Assembly (NCBI GenBank): GCA_021442155.1
Contig: CM038218.1
Coordinates: 58,184,268 to 58,248,267, forward strand
Direction: 5' to 3'
Length of the DNA: 64,000 bases
DNA from: Cymbidium sinense
Lineage: Eukaryota > Streptophyta > Magnoliopsida > Asparagales > Orchidaceae
Shown here: piece after piece, positions 23,491-34,779 of the stretch
Layout of the letters: each line of letters opens with the position of its first letter
Position numbering within the stretch: position 1 is the stretch's first letter
Notes under the pieces: model-generated
Seen by the model: the letters and a program-made list of their open reading frames with translations, nothing else
What the model was told of the DNA's origin: nothing
Databases searched by the model: none
Translations under genes and position numbers: made by a program

Positions 23491-24875
23491 CATTTTATTT
23501 TCTATTTAATTTATCAATACAACACTTAGTTATAGAACCCAATATGCATATCAGAAATGAATTAAATGATGTGATCGCGATCCCCTCATCACTAAATAGA
23601 TCATATAGGTTATAGAACAAGAGAATATAAATCAGTTGGGTGATGTTTGCGGCATAAATAAAGACATCAACATGGATACCACGGCACAAGATGAAAATGA
23701 ATAAGAAAGACATCAACTGGTCAACATCACAATTTTTACTCCCTATTTTTTATTCTGCAAACCAATCAATAAAACTCGTAAGGGCTGGCAGCTGCAAGCC
23801 TTAAAGGCTCGAACATAACATATATATGTATATAGTCAACCCTAAACACCAAATTTTCATCCTCCTTGAAACAAAGCTTTCAAATACTAAGTAACAAAAC
23901 AACTACATATAGATAGTAAATCCTAAACACCAAAATATGCACAATATAACAAAATCAAACAGAGAAAAGGCACTTCAGCATTTGAATGCATATTTCAACT
24001 AGAAGTCGAACACTAGAAATTAGAAATCCGAGAAATTTCAAGATCATTTTTTAGTCATCTAGAACCCACAATATTCTCCATATATTAATCACTTCACAAA
24101 TTAAATAGAGAAATTGCATAACAAAGATTTATTTAATGAATCTATTCCTACCCAAAGAGAACTAAAAATAAGATGTAAGCAAGTCTCAAGAGACAACTCA
24201 AGAGGGAAGATGGAGAAAATAATAATCGATGTCAAACAGAAAAGCATAAATTGTGATCGGACTTGAGCTCACTCTTCCGTTGATTACAAATACAAGGATC
24301 GCAAGTCGCAACTCGTGCTCGAGAGAGGGAAGGAGATTGGGATTTGGGGACTCACGGCCACACTCGAAGCAAATAGATGCCAATTTTCAATCAAGAATAG
24401 AAGAGTCAAGACGCATGAGTTGTGATTCTGTGAAGTATGAACCTCGTCCCCCTCTCTCATGAGCTTAAATAGGTAGGGTTTGGGATATAATATCTAATCT
24501 AAACCGTTGATTTAAAAAATAGAGAATTTTAATGATTTTGATTTCATCCAAATCATTAAATTAATTTTATTTTTTATAATATATCTAAATTTATTTAATT
24601 TAAACATCATTAATTAAATTAATTATTCAAATAAATATAAATTAATTAATTAATAATTTAATGATATAACATACATATTGTATAATATTTATATAATTAT
24701 TTTTATTTATTTATTTATTTCAAGCCAAATCAAGTCGAATACGAATGAATAGAGGATTGTTCATGTTCGACTCGTTTATATATCAAGCCTAAAATATTTG
24801 TTCGTGTTCGGCTCGCATACGTTATGAACGAGCAAAACACGAGTTGTTCACGAACATTTGACAGCCCTAAGTTTT
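23491..24875 (-). mobile_element. possible hAT-like element end with promoter and leader
   Basis: Read on the minus strand, the block starts 'TTAGGGCTGTCAAATGTTCG' at about 24,875, followed by a 'GTTCGTGAACAACTCG' motif and a related 'TTCGTGTTCGGCTCG' motif (24,720-24,870). Then come AT-rich sequence, 'CCTATTTAAGCTCATGAG' (a TATA-like element, about 24,460-24,475), a CT-rich leader and a 61-codon ORF (24,383-24,198). Such CAGGGCTG-type ends with 5' leaders occur on plant hAT elements. No transposase or matching second end was found, so this may instead be a decayed promoter of another gene. Confidence 0.3.
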
Positions 24876-25962
24876 AGCTTATAAATAATTAAATAATGAT
24901 AGAAAATATTTGACTTCAAATGAGTATTTTAGTGGGTTCTTATTGTCATGAAGTAATTTAGATGATACAAAACAATATGAATTTAAAAACATTTAAAACT
25001 TTGCCTACATAAAGTTACGAGAGACATCTTTAAAATAGTTAACAAAAATATTTTGAAATCTAGAAACTTTAACTAGTCAATGCTAAGGTAATAACTTAGT
25101 ATCTTATGTTCATGATTAGGTTTAAAGACAAAATGCCTTAATACTTTAGGAAAACTCACAAACTTATCAAAATTGATGCCACTCTAGTAAATGTAATAAT
25201 TGGTTGTAGCAAATGGCATAACTTTCTTTTTAGAGACAACAAATGGATAAACGGAATGACTTTCATTGATTTGTCAATATGCCTATCAAACTATTTATCT
25301 AACTTTAAATATACAATATTAGAAGAAAAAATACACAAATAATAGAAATTTATCAAGTGAAAAATGGAGAAAGTTCCCTAATGCAAGGGATCCTTCAAAG
25401 CATGACTTATCTCCATCCGGGGTTTGCTTTAATACAAATTTAATTGAATCTTGGTTAGACAATCCTTAAAAAATTTTAATGTGTAAATCGTGACTAAAAA
25501 AAAGGAGAGAATTGTAAGAATGTTGATGATTGAGGTGATAAAGTTGAGGTTTGAGATGAGAGAGAGCATGTGGTCAACCAAACAAGGGTAACATTCCAAC
25601 TCAAGAACCCTTCATGGAGTTCAAGATTTTTGATTGGTTGGTTTATGGGTAGATTCAAGGGACAGAAAATTTTGGAGTAATAAATATTTATATTATTATT
25701 CTAGATTGTTTGATAGATTTTTCAAAAGAGAAATGCCAAATGTTGGTATACCAAATTGAAATATGGGTTCTCTCAATCTTGATCAAGAGCTTCAAATAAC
25801 ACTTAGATGAAATTTAAGATAGAAAAAGGTAAAAAATAGTTGTAAGAAAATTATTTCACTTTTTATCCATTCTAGACTTAATAAAGTAGGCAGAACAAGA
25901 CAAACCATTGCTATAAAGTATCCAAAACTATCACATATCCAATAATCTTTATCATTTAGATA
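24876..25962. other. AT-rich intergenic sequence, no gene seen
   Basis: About 1.1 kb with GC near 30 percent and stops in all frames. I see no domain, repeat or RNA structure. Confidence 0.6.
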
Positions 25963-26905
25963 CCACCTAATCTTTATTTTTTCACTTAAATGTCACTCAA
26001 ATCTCTATTATTACATCACAAATAATATCATCTTTACTTTTTAAAAGAAAATACACTTTTTATTGCATAGAAAAAGAGTCATTTTTGTACGTATCTAATT
26101 TTATGGGTTAGATATGTACATTAATAAAAATCTTATGCTATTTATGCAAAAATCTTTATTTGGCTTTAAAAGCTTTTCCTTCACAAGGACTCATTTACTA
26201 ATGTTGTATCTATATATTTAGTTGCTGGAATTTATATTTTGAATTACTTCTTTATTCATGTCTAACATCTTCATCTTAAGATTATTTTCTTTTTTGTGAA
26301 TCTATTTAGTTGTACGATCTACAATAGTGATAATTTTTTTACTCTATTTTTACTTTTCGCTCGAATACTAGATAATGAAATCTTGCATAATGCAGGGATG
26401 ATTTGGCAAAGATTTTTTTCAATTTAATTTTTTAATTTTTATAATTATTATATCATTTTTAATACATGATTTGAAGTTTTATTTATTAATAATATAATTA
26501 AGAATATAAAGAAAGCTTAAGTTTTCTTCATTCAATGATTTCTTATCTTAATATTTTTTCATAGACATCTTTTAATTAATATAAATCTATTCAAATAAAT
26601 TAATTATTAAAAATAATTATAGATTACATATCTTTTTATTGACTTTCTAATGTATTATCGTATTTATAAACTAAGCATATACTTCTTATATATTTACATA
26701 TGTACCACATAATCTTTTATTTTTCACTTAAATATCACTCAAATCTCTATTATTATATCACAAATAATATCATCCTTATTTTTTAAAAGCAAATGCAATT
26801 TTAATGCATAGAAAAGAGTTATTTTATACATATACAATTTTAGAGGTTAGACATATAAATAAATAGGAATCTTATGCCATGTATGCAAAATAGGAATCTT
26901 ATGCT
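25963..26905. repeat. direct duplication of about 200 bp with 740-bp spacing
   Basis: The segment at 25,963-26,160 ('ataccacctaatctttattt', then 'cacttaaatgtcactcaaat', then 'tcacaaataatatcatc', then 'aatcttatgctatttatgca') recurs at 26,700-26,905 with the same order and about 85 percent identity by eye. The second copy also repeats 'taggaatcttatgc' at its end. The intervening 540 bp is AT-rich. It may be the direct repeats of a small decayed element. Confidence 0.7.
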
Positions 26906-29121
26906 ATGTATCCTAATGTATCCTAAAGCTTTTGTTTTTATCTGTTGAGTTCCTCAAGTATATTGAATCTTAAACAAAGGGCAGTCGGTTTTTTTTTTTT
27001 TTTAAATACAATGCCATTAGGCAGATTCTCTTCTTGAGCTCTTTTCTTGACCTAAAGCCCTTAAATAATTTCTAGGATTAACATTGAGGTTAACAATTTT
27101 AATTTTAAGAAATAAAATAAAAAAATAAACATTCCTAAAAAAGCTATAAAGGCAGATCGGAGACGCAACACGGCAACAGGATGCAAATATCTTCTTGCTT
27201 CTGTTCAGCTGTTTCCTGGCAACAGGGACTTGGTCTTCGCTCTCTTACTAGTCAACTATAGGCTAGCTTTCTCCATTTTCGATTCATTTAACGCGGCGGC
27301 GCTTTTGATCCACATGCCAAGAAATGTTATTCGCATTTAATAATATTCGGTTCAATTATTAATTCAAATTGAATTATTTTTCTATATTAGTTTACTTAAC
27401 GAATTAATCAAGTTAAGAATTGAATTGGCTCTAAATTAATGTCATGAGACAAAAAGTCTTCTTATTAGTCTGTGAGAAGGCTCATTTAAAACTCATTAAT
27501 GCATATACATTTATAATATATTAAAAATTCAAGAATTTAGATGCAAAATAATTTTAAATATTTCAGCATTATATCTTATTTTATCATATTAACTAAATTC
27601 TCATTATTTTTACTATAATTTTTTCATTCTTTTTATTATTTTATTACAAAAAAATCGAATTAGAATCATTTGATTTCCTTCATAATAAAGAAATCAATAA
27701 TATGACCTTACTCAAATTCATAAAATCATGTTCCAATTAGATCAATTAATCAAGCTTAAGATGGCTTGAGCTCAATCCTTTTTGCACCATAATTAGAGGA
27801 TGATAATAAAACGTTAAATGAGATTAGTTAGCCCATTAACGTTCATCTTGATGATGACGCCATCGTAGGGTTTAGCGGAACCGAGTTATTGGTAATGACA
27901 AGGACGTTTAGTAGTTATTGATAATATTCAGATTCACCTTTCGCACCACACCGAAAGGTGAAGACTGAATGCGAAAGATGCTTTGAAACTTTTTTTTTTT
28001 TTTTTTGCAAAAGAAATATTTATTGTAATGAATATATGAATTATGCACATAGCAATAAAATTTCGTCCCAATATTTTGATTCATTTTATATAAAAATAAA
28101 AAAATGTTTATAATTAAAAATATGTTATTTTTTTAATTTTCAGCGAAGGTGGTAGGAAAGATCCAGAGTTGATTCGTCGCGCCATTTTTTTTTTATGATG
28201 AGTGTCTATCTCTGATCTCATCCACTTTATAGCGTATGAGACGTACTAATCCTCAGCAGTCGTAACCCCGAGCCATAGATCCGAATTCTTTTTTTAAATC
28301 CGTGTATTACACTCCGTCTTTGAAGGAGAATCGAATGTAGGTAAAAGTGGCGTCGCCTGCGCTAAGGGCGGTGGGTATCGGGCCATATTAGAACTTCTGG
28401 TCATCAACTTGCCTGCCAAATTCAGAGTATTTGCGCAACATCAGAGCCATCCAACCTATCTTGGACCCACTTTCTGTTTCGCCTGCTTTGGGACGTGCTC
28501 TTGGGAACGAAAAAAAAAAATAGAGGGATTTACTTATATATCACTGAAAATTATAAATATTATATAAATAACCCTCAAAATTATATTTATCCTAAACTAA
28601 TTAATATAACAAAAACAACACTCCTGTTACTAGCAACAAGTCAATTGGGAGCGGCTACCGGATTGGAGTAGATTGTCGGCGAGATGACTTGCCAAAGTTG
28701 GAGTCTTCGGAGTCATCGCTCTCGCCTATTCATTTCATGCATATTTTATCACGGTGATCATTCTTATTACCATTTCACGCTATTTCTCATAAATCTGCAT
28801 TTGAGTGTAGGTATATCAGCGCTATCCAAATAGTATTGTTGCCTTTGAAGCCTATGAATTATTTTTTGATGTTCTCCAATTTGCTCCTCGCCTCATAGGT
28901 TCATGTGTTATCAAATTTTTGTTTCTTTCAGTGGTTAAATTTGTCATTTTTGTTCTTTTCTTGGAATATTTCTCTTGACATTTACATGAAAGAACCATGC
29001 ATTTTCTTCTTTTCCTGTGGTTGATATGTCTCTCTATTTCTACATAGAGTAATCTGGAGTTTTTCTGTCCAAGAGATAGTTTTGATAATAAATTATATAG
29101 AACAATTCCAACGATGGAGCT
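26906..29121. other. AT-rich intergenic DNA with two GC-richer islands
   Basis: No ORF of note. Two islands stand out from the AT background: 27,150-27,330, with 'acgcggcggcg' and CT-rich sequence resembling a promoter or leader, and 28,140-28,510, with several CG dinucleotides. The rest includes poly-T runs (26,990-27,003 and 27,989-28,006). This is the DNA into which the GAGCT element inserted. I cannot assign either island to a gene. Confidence 0.5.
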
Positions 29122-30131
29122 TGATATGGTTTAATTTCAGTAAATTGATTTAATACAGTGAGGATTGAGTGATTAAGTCATTACGGTTTGAATTAGTTGT
29201 TTGGTTTTAATTTCCACTTGGGCTTCACCGGCTTGACTTGAGTTTCGAGTTAACCCTTGATTCTTGAGTCTAGAAGAGTAGTTTTGCGGGTGCCTTCTGG
29301 TCCGTAGGATCTCGCGTCTTTTTATCTCGGCCGTTGGATGGGATCACGTGGATGGTGTTTCTTTAGATCTGTTTCTTTAACCGTCGGATGGAGTGGGATA
29401 TCTAATAACCCTTGGATGTGTTATTCTATCTTGCGGTTTCTGATCAATGATATTCTGAGTGGATTACAGGTGTTCACTCCACTGACGATCCATCTTTATC
29501 ATTGGATGAGCTTTAATCGTAAGTCTCTTGTGAAATCCTCGCCATGGATGGTGTGGTTAAGAAAGATCACCTACAGCATTGATCCAAGATCCTCGGATCT
29601 CGAAAACCAAGAAGAAGACTATTGCTCCTTCTCGATTTCGGCTTGCTACTCTAGAGGAAGGAAAAAGAAGAAGAACCTGAGAGGAGGAGTTCTTGAGATA
29701 ATTTTTCATCCCTTGTTTGGTTTTCTCATCCCTATTTATAGTTTTCTTCTGCTCTCTTTCTATTTTGGTCTGTTATATCCTTTGTAACTGATTTCTGTTA
29801 CAATCCGTTAAGTAGTTTGCTTTGTCGTTCTGGATTTCGATTACGTATATGGAGCTTGTAGTTGGTTCTATTTGGTTATTTACATTAAGGCCTTGCATTT
29901 TATTGGCGGTTTAGAGTTCTTGATTCTTGTTAGGCTCTCATTGCTCATCTTGTATATAGGGAGTATTTCCTTTGGGAAATGTTGTTGTAAAATTATTTAT
30001 TTTGTATAATTGTAATCTTCCTTTGGATTTTTACATGCACTTGTACAATGGTTTCTTCTCTTGCCGTAGTAGTTTTGTTCCTTATTGTTGTATGTTCCAA
30101 ATTGGCAATTAGATGACTTGGGTTCATATCA
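29122..30131 (-). repeat. 3' LTR of the GAGCT element
   Basis: 1,010 bp. It aligns with the right LTR from 'gaggattgagtgattaagtc' onward and again from 'gacctgagaggagg'-like sequence to the end. The centre (about 29,490-29,680) has diverged from its partner. Many small indels separate the two LTRs, so insertion is not recent. Confidence 0.9.
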
Positions 30132-30150
30132 TTACTCCCCTCCTCACACT
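30132..30150 (-). promoter_or_regulatory. polypurine tract of the GAGCT element
   Basis: Minus strand GTGAGGAGGGGAGTAA immediately before the LTR start TGATATGAAC. It is preceded by a frame reading LEDKV, as at the end of many Ty3/gypsy polyproteins. Confidence 0.8.
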
Positions 30151-30789
30151 GACCTTGTCCTCAAGGTCAACTGGATGTTTTTCAGTATTTCTTTATTTGT
30201 CATCCAAGGAACATCACGTGGCTAAACATTTCCTTCCCATTTTAAGGTTTACGTAATTGTTGATCTCACTTGATAGGATTTCTCACTGGTTGTAGTGTAA
30301 AAGCTCGTCTGTATTGTCGTAGTCTTGGATTGAAGCTCTCTTCTATGTTATCAGCCATTTGTTTCATGTTGGTTTTGAGCTTCCTGATTTATATGGGTCT
30401 GTCCCACCTCTCTGAAAATAAAAGTTCCTTTGTATGTGGCTGGATTATGTGACACTGCTCTGTTTGTCCCTCTTATTTGGGCTGTCAATGATTGTTGTGC
30501 CCACTGACTTATTACTGTGGACTATCCTATTTGCAGTTATACTCTATGGTACTCTATAGATTGGGCTATATCTGACTTATATTTCTAGGCTAATTCAAGG
30601 GTCAGAATTATTGAGAACTATTTAGACTATTCTATACTTAGACAATTATCTGTCCTGTCTTAACCTGGATTGAATGGCTGATATTTGAAGCTTGGTGCTA
30701 AGGCATTTTCTTGTATCCACTGAATTTCTGGTGGAATATCATGTTGTAGTTGATAGTCTTGGTCTTCATTGACCATCATGAAGGCACAT
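30151..30789 (-). pseudogene. fused remnant of protease and polyprotein end
   Basis: Between gag and the polypurine tract. No catalytic motif of RT or integrase can be read. The last 30 codons before the polypurine tract resemble a polyprotein end (LEDKV). A large internal deletion has joined the post-gag region to the 3' end. Confidence 0.5.
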
Positions 30790-31495
30790 AAGTTGGCTTG
30801 ACATATATATGCCCTTTGTGATATTTTTCCTCAGTTAAAACACAATCCTTTATTTCTTCTTTCTTCCATTTGGGTAGGTGTTAGCCTCGAATTGTTATTG
30901 GTTGTTTATTTGGATTCTTTGCTTTGTTGATGGGTGTTTGTGGAGGAGCGGTATAAAATTCTTTGTATTGAGGTTGTTTTAGTGTTGGAGGTTGGCTGAT
31001 CTTGTAGTTTCTTGGCATTGTTACATCATCACTTTGTCCTCCATCAATTTAGCTAAGCGGAAGGCTTCTTTGTAGTGAGCTAGGGCAATGCTCTTACCTC
31101 CCTTTTATATCTTGCCTTAAACCAGATTCAAAACGACTGTAATAATTCGTGGAATACGATGTCGATTTGCCAATTCCTCAAAGTCATTATAAAATTCTTT
31201 GGGTATTTTTACATTTGTAATTTAGCAAGTTCACCCCTTAAATCTCTGTACAAAGATGGGCCAAATCTCTGCATAACTTGTTCTTTAAATTCTGTCCATG
31301 AGTTTAGCTGTTTATTAAGATGCATATATTGATATCAGCTAAGTGCAGGTCCATCCATGTAAACTAAGGCAATTAAGAACTTCTTCTGATAAATTGTGAT
31401 ATATTGAAAGTACTGGTCTGCTTTGAACAGCCAGCCTTTAGGGTTGTCTCCATTAAATCTGGGCATATCTATTTTAAGAGGCATTGACATGGGTG
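30790..31495 (-). pseudogene. Ty3/gypsy gag relic with zinc knuckle
   Basis: On the minus strand from about 31,490: 'MPLKIDMPRFNGDNPKGWLF', then 'ADQYFQY', 'WTEFKEQVMQRFGPSLY' and 'DLRGELAKLQ', the retrotransposon gag fold with its typical RFGPS..D.RGEL pattern. Stops interrupt (for example after the Leu-Ser at about 31,340 and after KLQM at about 31,215). Downstream, 30,850-30,800 encodes 'KGLCFN', then, after a frameshift, 'KGHIC', the remains of a CCHC zinc knuckle. In the intact protein these parts form the particle and bind element RNA. The nearly readable frame suggests decay began later than in the Tat-type pol at 20-22 kb. Confidence 0.85.
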
Positions 31496-31740
31496 TGTGT
31501 GTATGTGGTCTGTTTGGAGAATAGGATTCATAAAGGGATGCATCACATATCGCTTTGAGGTTGTTTTTCTAATGTTTTCTATTGTTGTCAATCTCTTTGA
31601 TATTTCATTCAATGCCATAGTGATTGAGGTCATTTCTTTGTTCATTGTTGTTCAATCGGTAACACATTTATCTAGGGTTTTGGATGTGTACCTTGTGCTT
31701 TTCATATTTTTGCTGAGGATGTAGTAATCAAGAGCACCAA

Positions 31741-32949
31741 TGATATGGTTTAATTTGATGATCTATCTGATGAGGATTGAGTGATTAAGTCATTACGGTT
31801 TGAATTGGTTACATTTGGTTTTAATTTCCCTGGATTGGGCTTCACCAGCTTGACTTGAGTCGGTTTACTGAGTTAACCCGCCCTTGATTCAACCCGGCTG
31901 AGTCTAGAGAGGCTGAGTAGTTTTGCGGGAGCCTTCTGGTCCGTAGGATCTCGCGTCTTTTTATCTCGTGGATGGGATCACGTGGATGGTGTTTCTTTAG
32001 ATCTGTTTCTTTAACCGTCGGATGGAGTGGGATATCTAATAACCCTTGGATGTGTTATTCTATCTTGCGGTTTCTGATCAATGATATTCTGAGTGGATTA
32101 CAGGTGTTCACTCCCTGTCGGCTTGATCCGTCTTTTGGCTGAGGATCGTTGGATGAGCTTTAGTGGAGTACACGCGTTGCTGATCCGTCGGTGGGAATTC
32201 GAATGGAAGGATTGAATCGGTTTGAATCTAACTCCGTCGTCTCATTTCCTTTCAGGTCTCTGTGCGAGTTGTCTAGGGTTCCTGAGGTAGATCGGAGGGA
32301 GAGGAAGAAGATCCTTACCGGCGAGGGTCGATCCGATCCGTGAAAGGATCTCGGGGATGTCGACGACCTCGAGAGAAGGGAAGCTCATTGGAGTTGCTCC
32401 TTTCGATGGTGTTTTCCGGCTTCCGCAGTGAGAAATACTCACACGAGGAAGGATCGATATAGAGGGAAAGAGAGAGAGGAAGCTAGAGCGAAGGAAAGAA
32501 GAAGACCTGAGGAGGAGTTCTTGAGATAATTTTTCATCCCTTGTTTGGTTTTCTCATCCCTATTTATAGTTTTCTTCGCTCTCTCTTTCTATTTTGGTCT
32601 ATATCCTTTATGGATTTACAATCGTTAAGAATAGTTTGCTTTGTGGATTCGGATTTTGTTCTGTATCTGATGGAGCTTGTAGTTGGTTCTATTTGCGTTA
32701 TTTACATTAAGGCCTTGCATTTTATTGGCGGTTTAGTTCTTGATTCTTGTTAGGCTCTCTGTTGCTCATCTTGTATATAGGGCCAGTTTGTTCCTTTGGA
32801 AATGTTGTTGTAAAATTATTTATTTTGTATAATTGTAATCTTCTTGGATTTTTGCTTACAATGGTTTCTTGTTCTCTAGTAGGCTGTAGTTTCTGTTCCT
32901 TATTGTTGTATGTTCCAAATTGGCAATTAGATGACTTGGGTTCATATCA
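31741..32949 (-). repeat. 5' LTR of the GAGCT element
   Basis: 1,209 bp, about 200 bp longer than its partner because of the GC-richer stretch at 32,120-32,460. On the minus strand it ends in CCATATCA, followed by 'TTGGTGCTCTTGATTAC', where a primer binding site is expected. The matching tRNA was not identified. Confidence 0.9.
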
Positions 32950-33116
32950 GAGCTACTGTTTATGATGAAATGGATCTATGAGAATGATGGAGGCGGGCTA
33001 GAGGTGTATAGACGATCGCTTCAATGACTCGACCATTGGCAAGCCTCCTCATCGGATATCTAAGTCAACAAACGCTCACTAGATCTCATCGCTGATAATG
33101 GGAAGAATAATAAGAA
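32950..33116. other. spacer between two retrotransposons
   Basis: GAGCT target duplication followed by about 160 bp of moderately GC-rich sequence without a clear ORF. It is part of the pre-insertion locus that continues from 29,121. Confidence 0.5.
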
Positions 33117-34229
33117 TGTTGCATGTTAGAAAATTAGTTGCGATAGAATAAAATTCTATATCATAGTCTTGTTGAGAAATCCAGCACATACACAATATTT
33201 AAAGAGAGAACAAGAAGCTCTAGGATTTTTATGTGAAAAAAAACCCAAAAAATAGGGAAAAAATCACAGGACCTAGCCCAACAAAAATATTGCACTATAT
33301 ATCTGTTTTAGAGTACAAAGTTTAAGTTTTTCTAGTAACAGAATTACAAAGTTGTATGTGAAAACGATAATGAATCCCAAAATCGAGTAACAATATCTGG
33401 CAGTTAAACAAGCAGTTAGTGACACTGCGAATGATGAACGGGATCGGTGATCCAGGGTGCCGTGGTACATAGTGGTGATGTCGGTGATGGCGTCAGCGTG
33501 ACAATAGTGGTTAACTACGCAGTGATGGTTCGGCAACAAGTGGCAGCAGTGGTGCGATGGCGGTGATGGTGGTGGCGGATAAGCGATGATAGCCGGAGAT
33601 ATAGCGATGTCGGTGGTGGCGGCCGGTGGCGTGGTGGCGGATAAACGATGGTTATAATGGCGGTCACGATAACGAGTCGATGGTGGTAGCCAGCGGCGGC
33701 GGTGTGGTGAGGAGATGGTGGTGGTGGCGGTGGCGGTGGTTCTGCGGCGAGAGGCCAAGCGATTGGCGGCGTGGCGGCGATGAGAACCCGTCGACTAACG
33801 CGATTATCCTTAGAGGTCCTTCAAGTCTTAGAGCTCTCTCTTCTCTTTAGCTTGGGCTCCCCTTATGTGAAGAATGAGGAGCTATTTATAAATTATGAGA
33901 GTGACACCTCTATAAATATAAGCAAAATCCAAATTACTCCATCGGACGGCTCAAAATGATTCTTTCGATCATTTGATGTATTTTAAATATTTGAATGCTC
34001 AAATGAAGTCAGAATTATGAAATCTTATGCTTGTTAGATCCAGCTCGTCAAGATGCTTGATTTAACTATAAACACTTCATATTTAGGAGTTATTTTGAGA
34101 TTTGACTGATATCTCAAAGTTTTCAATGATATTTTAAGTGCTTGATCTAGACTAGTCTCGATTCAAGATCAAATTGCTTTCGATATCAAGATTCGTGCTT
34201 TAACTAGTAGAGTTTTTAGTGACAAATCA
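33117..34229 (-). repeat. 3' LTR of satellite-carrying element copy 1
   Basis: Minus strand: starts TGATTTGTCACTAAAAAC and ends ACATGCAACA. It contains 'TTATAAATAGCTCCTC' (TATA-like, about 33,869-33,890 in plus coordinates), then a trinucleotide-rich block (33,470-33,790, GGTGGCGG on the plus strand), then 'TTGTACTCTAAAACAG' and the U5-like end. ORFs read through the GGN-rich block are low-complexity artefacts. Confidence 0.85.
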
Positions 34230-34246
34230 GTTTCCCCTCTATTTTT
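34230..34246 (-). promoter_or_regulatory. polypurine tract, element copy 1
   Basis: Minus strand AAAAAATAGAGGGGAAAC directly before the LTR start TGATTTG. It sets the strand of the element. Confidence 0.85.
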
Positions 34247-34779
34247 TGATGACATTATCTTTATCATCCAAAAATACATGTCAAAAAATTGAAAATAATA
34301 ACTTCTTCAAAGTTAATAAAATTTGCGGGTTTACTAACTTTTGCATCACATATAGTTTGAGAAAATAGATCTTCATGGGTACACAAGACTATGATCATAG
34401 AAGTAGGTGGAGGACCACAAGTGTGTGTGAGTGCTCAAGGGGCATTTGACAAGCGGCGCCCATGGGTGTGTGAAGAGCGCAAGCAGACTCACGCTGCCTA
34501 TGCGTAAACTGTTGGTGGGAGAAAATTTCGGGTTTTCTTTTATTTTTCAGATTTTTTCTTAATTTTTTTCCTTTTTCACTTTTATAAAAGGAAAGGTATA
34601 ATTAAGTGTAGAAATTTTGTAATCCATTTAAATATTTCCAAATTTTTTTCTCAAAATTTATTCCTTTTTTGCCCCTATTGTGGATCTATAAACCCGCCCC
34701 CCAAAGGTGGTCGGAAGCATCGATTAGGAACCATTCTTCAAAAACACAGAAATTCTAGTATATAATTTCAGAGTGTTAT
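34247..34779 (-). other. 3' untranslated DNA of element copy 1
   Basis: Region between the satellite array and the polypurine tract. On the minus strand it contains GGGGGGCGGGTTTATAGATC, then 'GGGGCAAAAAAGG', and near the LTR 'TTGAAGAAGTTATTATTTTC', then 'AATGTCATC'. Equivalent landmarks are present in copy 2 (45,554-46,150), which supports homology of the two elements. Confidence 0.7.

Larger units (their letters stand above)
29122..32949 (-). mobile_element. complete non-autonomous Ty3/gypsy LTR retrotransposon, TSD GAGCT
   Basis: Two direct LTRs (29,122-30,131 and 31,741-32,949) both begin TGATATGG and end TTCATATCA on the plus strand, giving short inverted termini TGATATG/CATATCA. The 5 bp before the left LTR (29,117-29,121) and after the right LTR (32,950-32,954) are both GAGCT, the target duplication. 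Orientation is minus: a polypurine tract (GAGGAGGGGAGTAA on the minus strand) lies directly before the LTR at 30,131, preceded by an LEDKV-type polyprotein end, and a gag relic runs leftwards from the right LTR. The internal region is only 1,609 bp: gag, zinc knuckle and the last part of pol remain, while RT, RNase H and integrase cores are missing. It depended on relatives for movement. Confidence 0.93.

Noticed and set aside
29338..29787. 149-codon plus-strand ORF
   Set aside because: Falls wholly inside the LTR of the GAGCT element, antisense to its transcription; the sister LTR does not keep it.
33273..33758. 161-codon minus-strand ORF rich in His, Pro and Thr
   Set aside because: Lies inside the LTR trinucleotide-rich block; the composition reflects GGN/CCA repeats and the frame is not kept in the sister LTRs.
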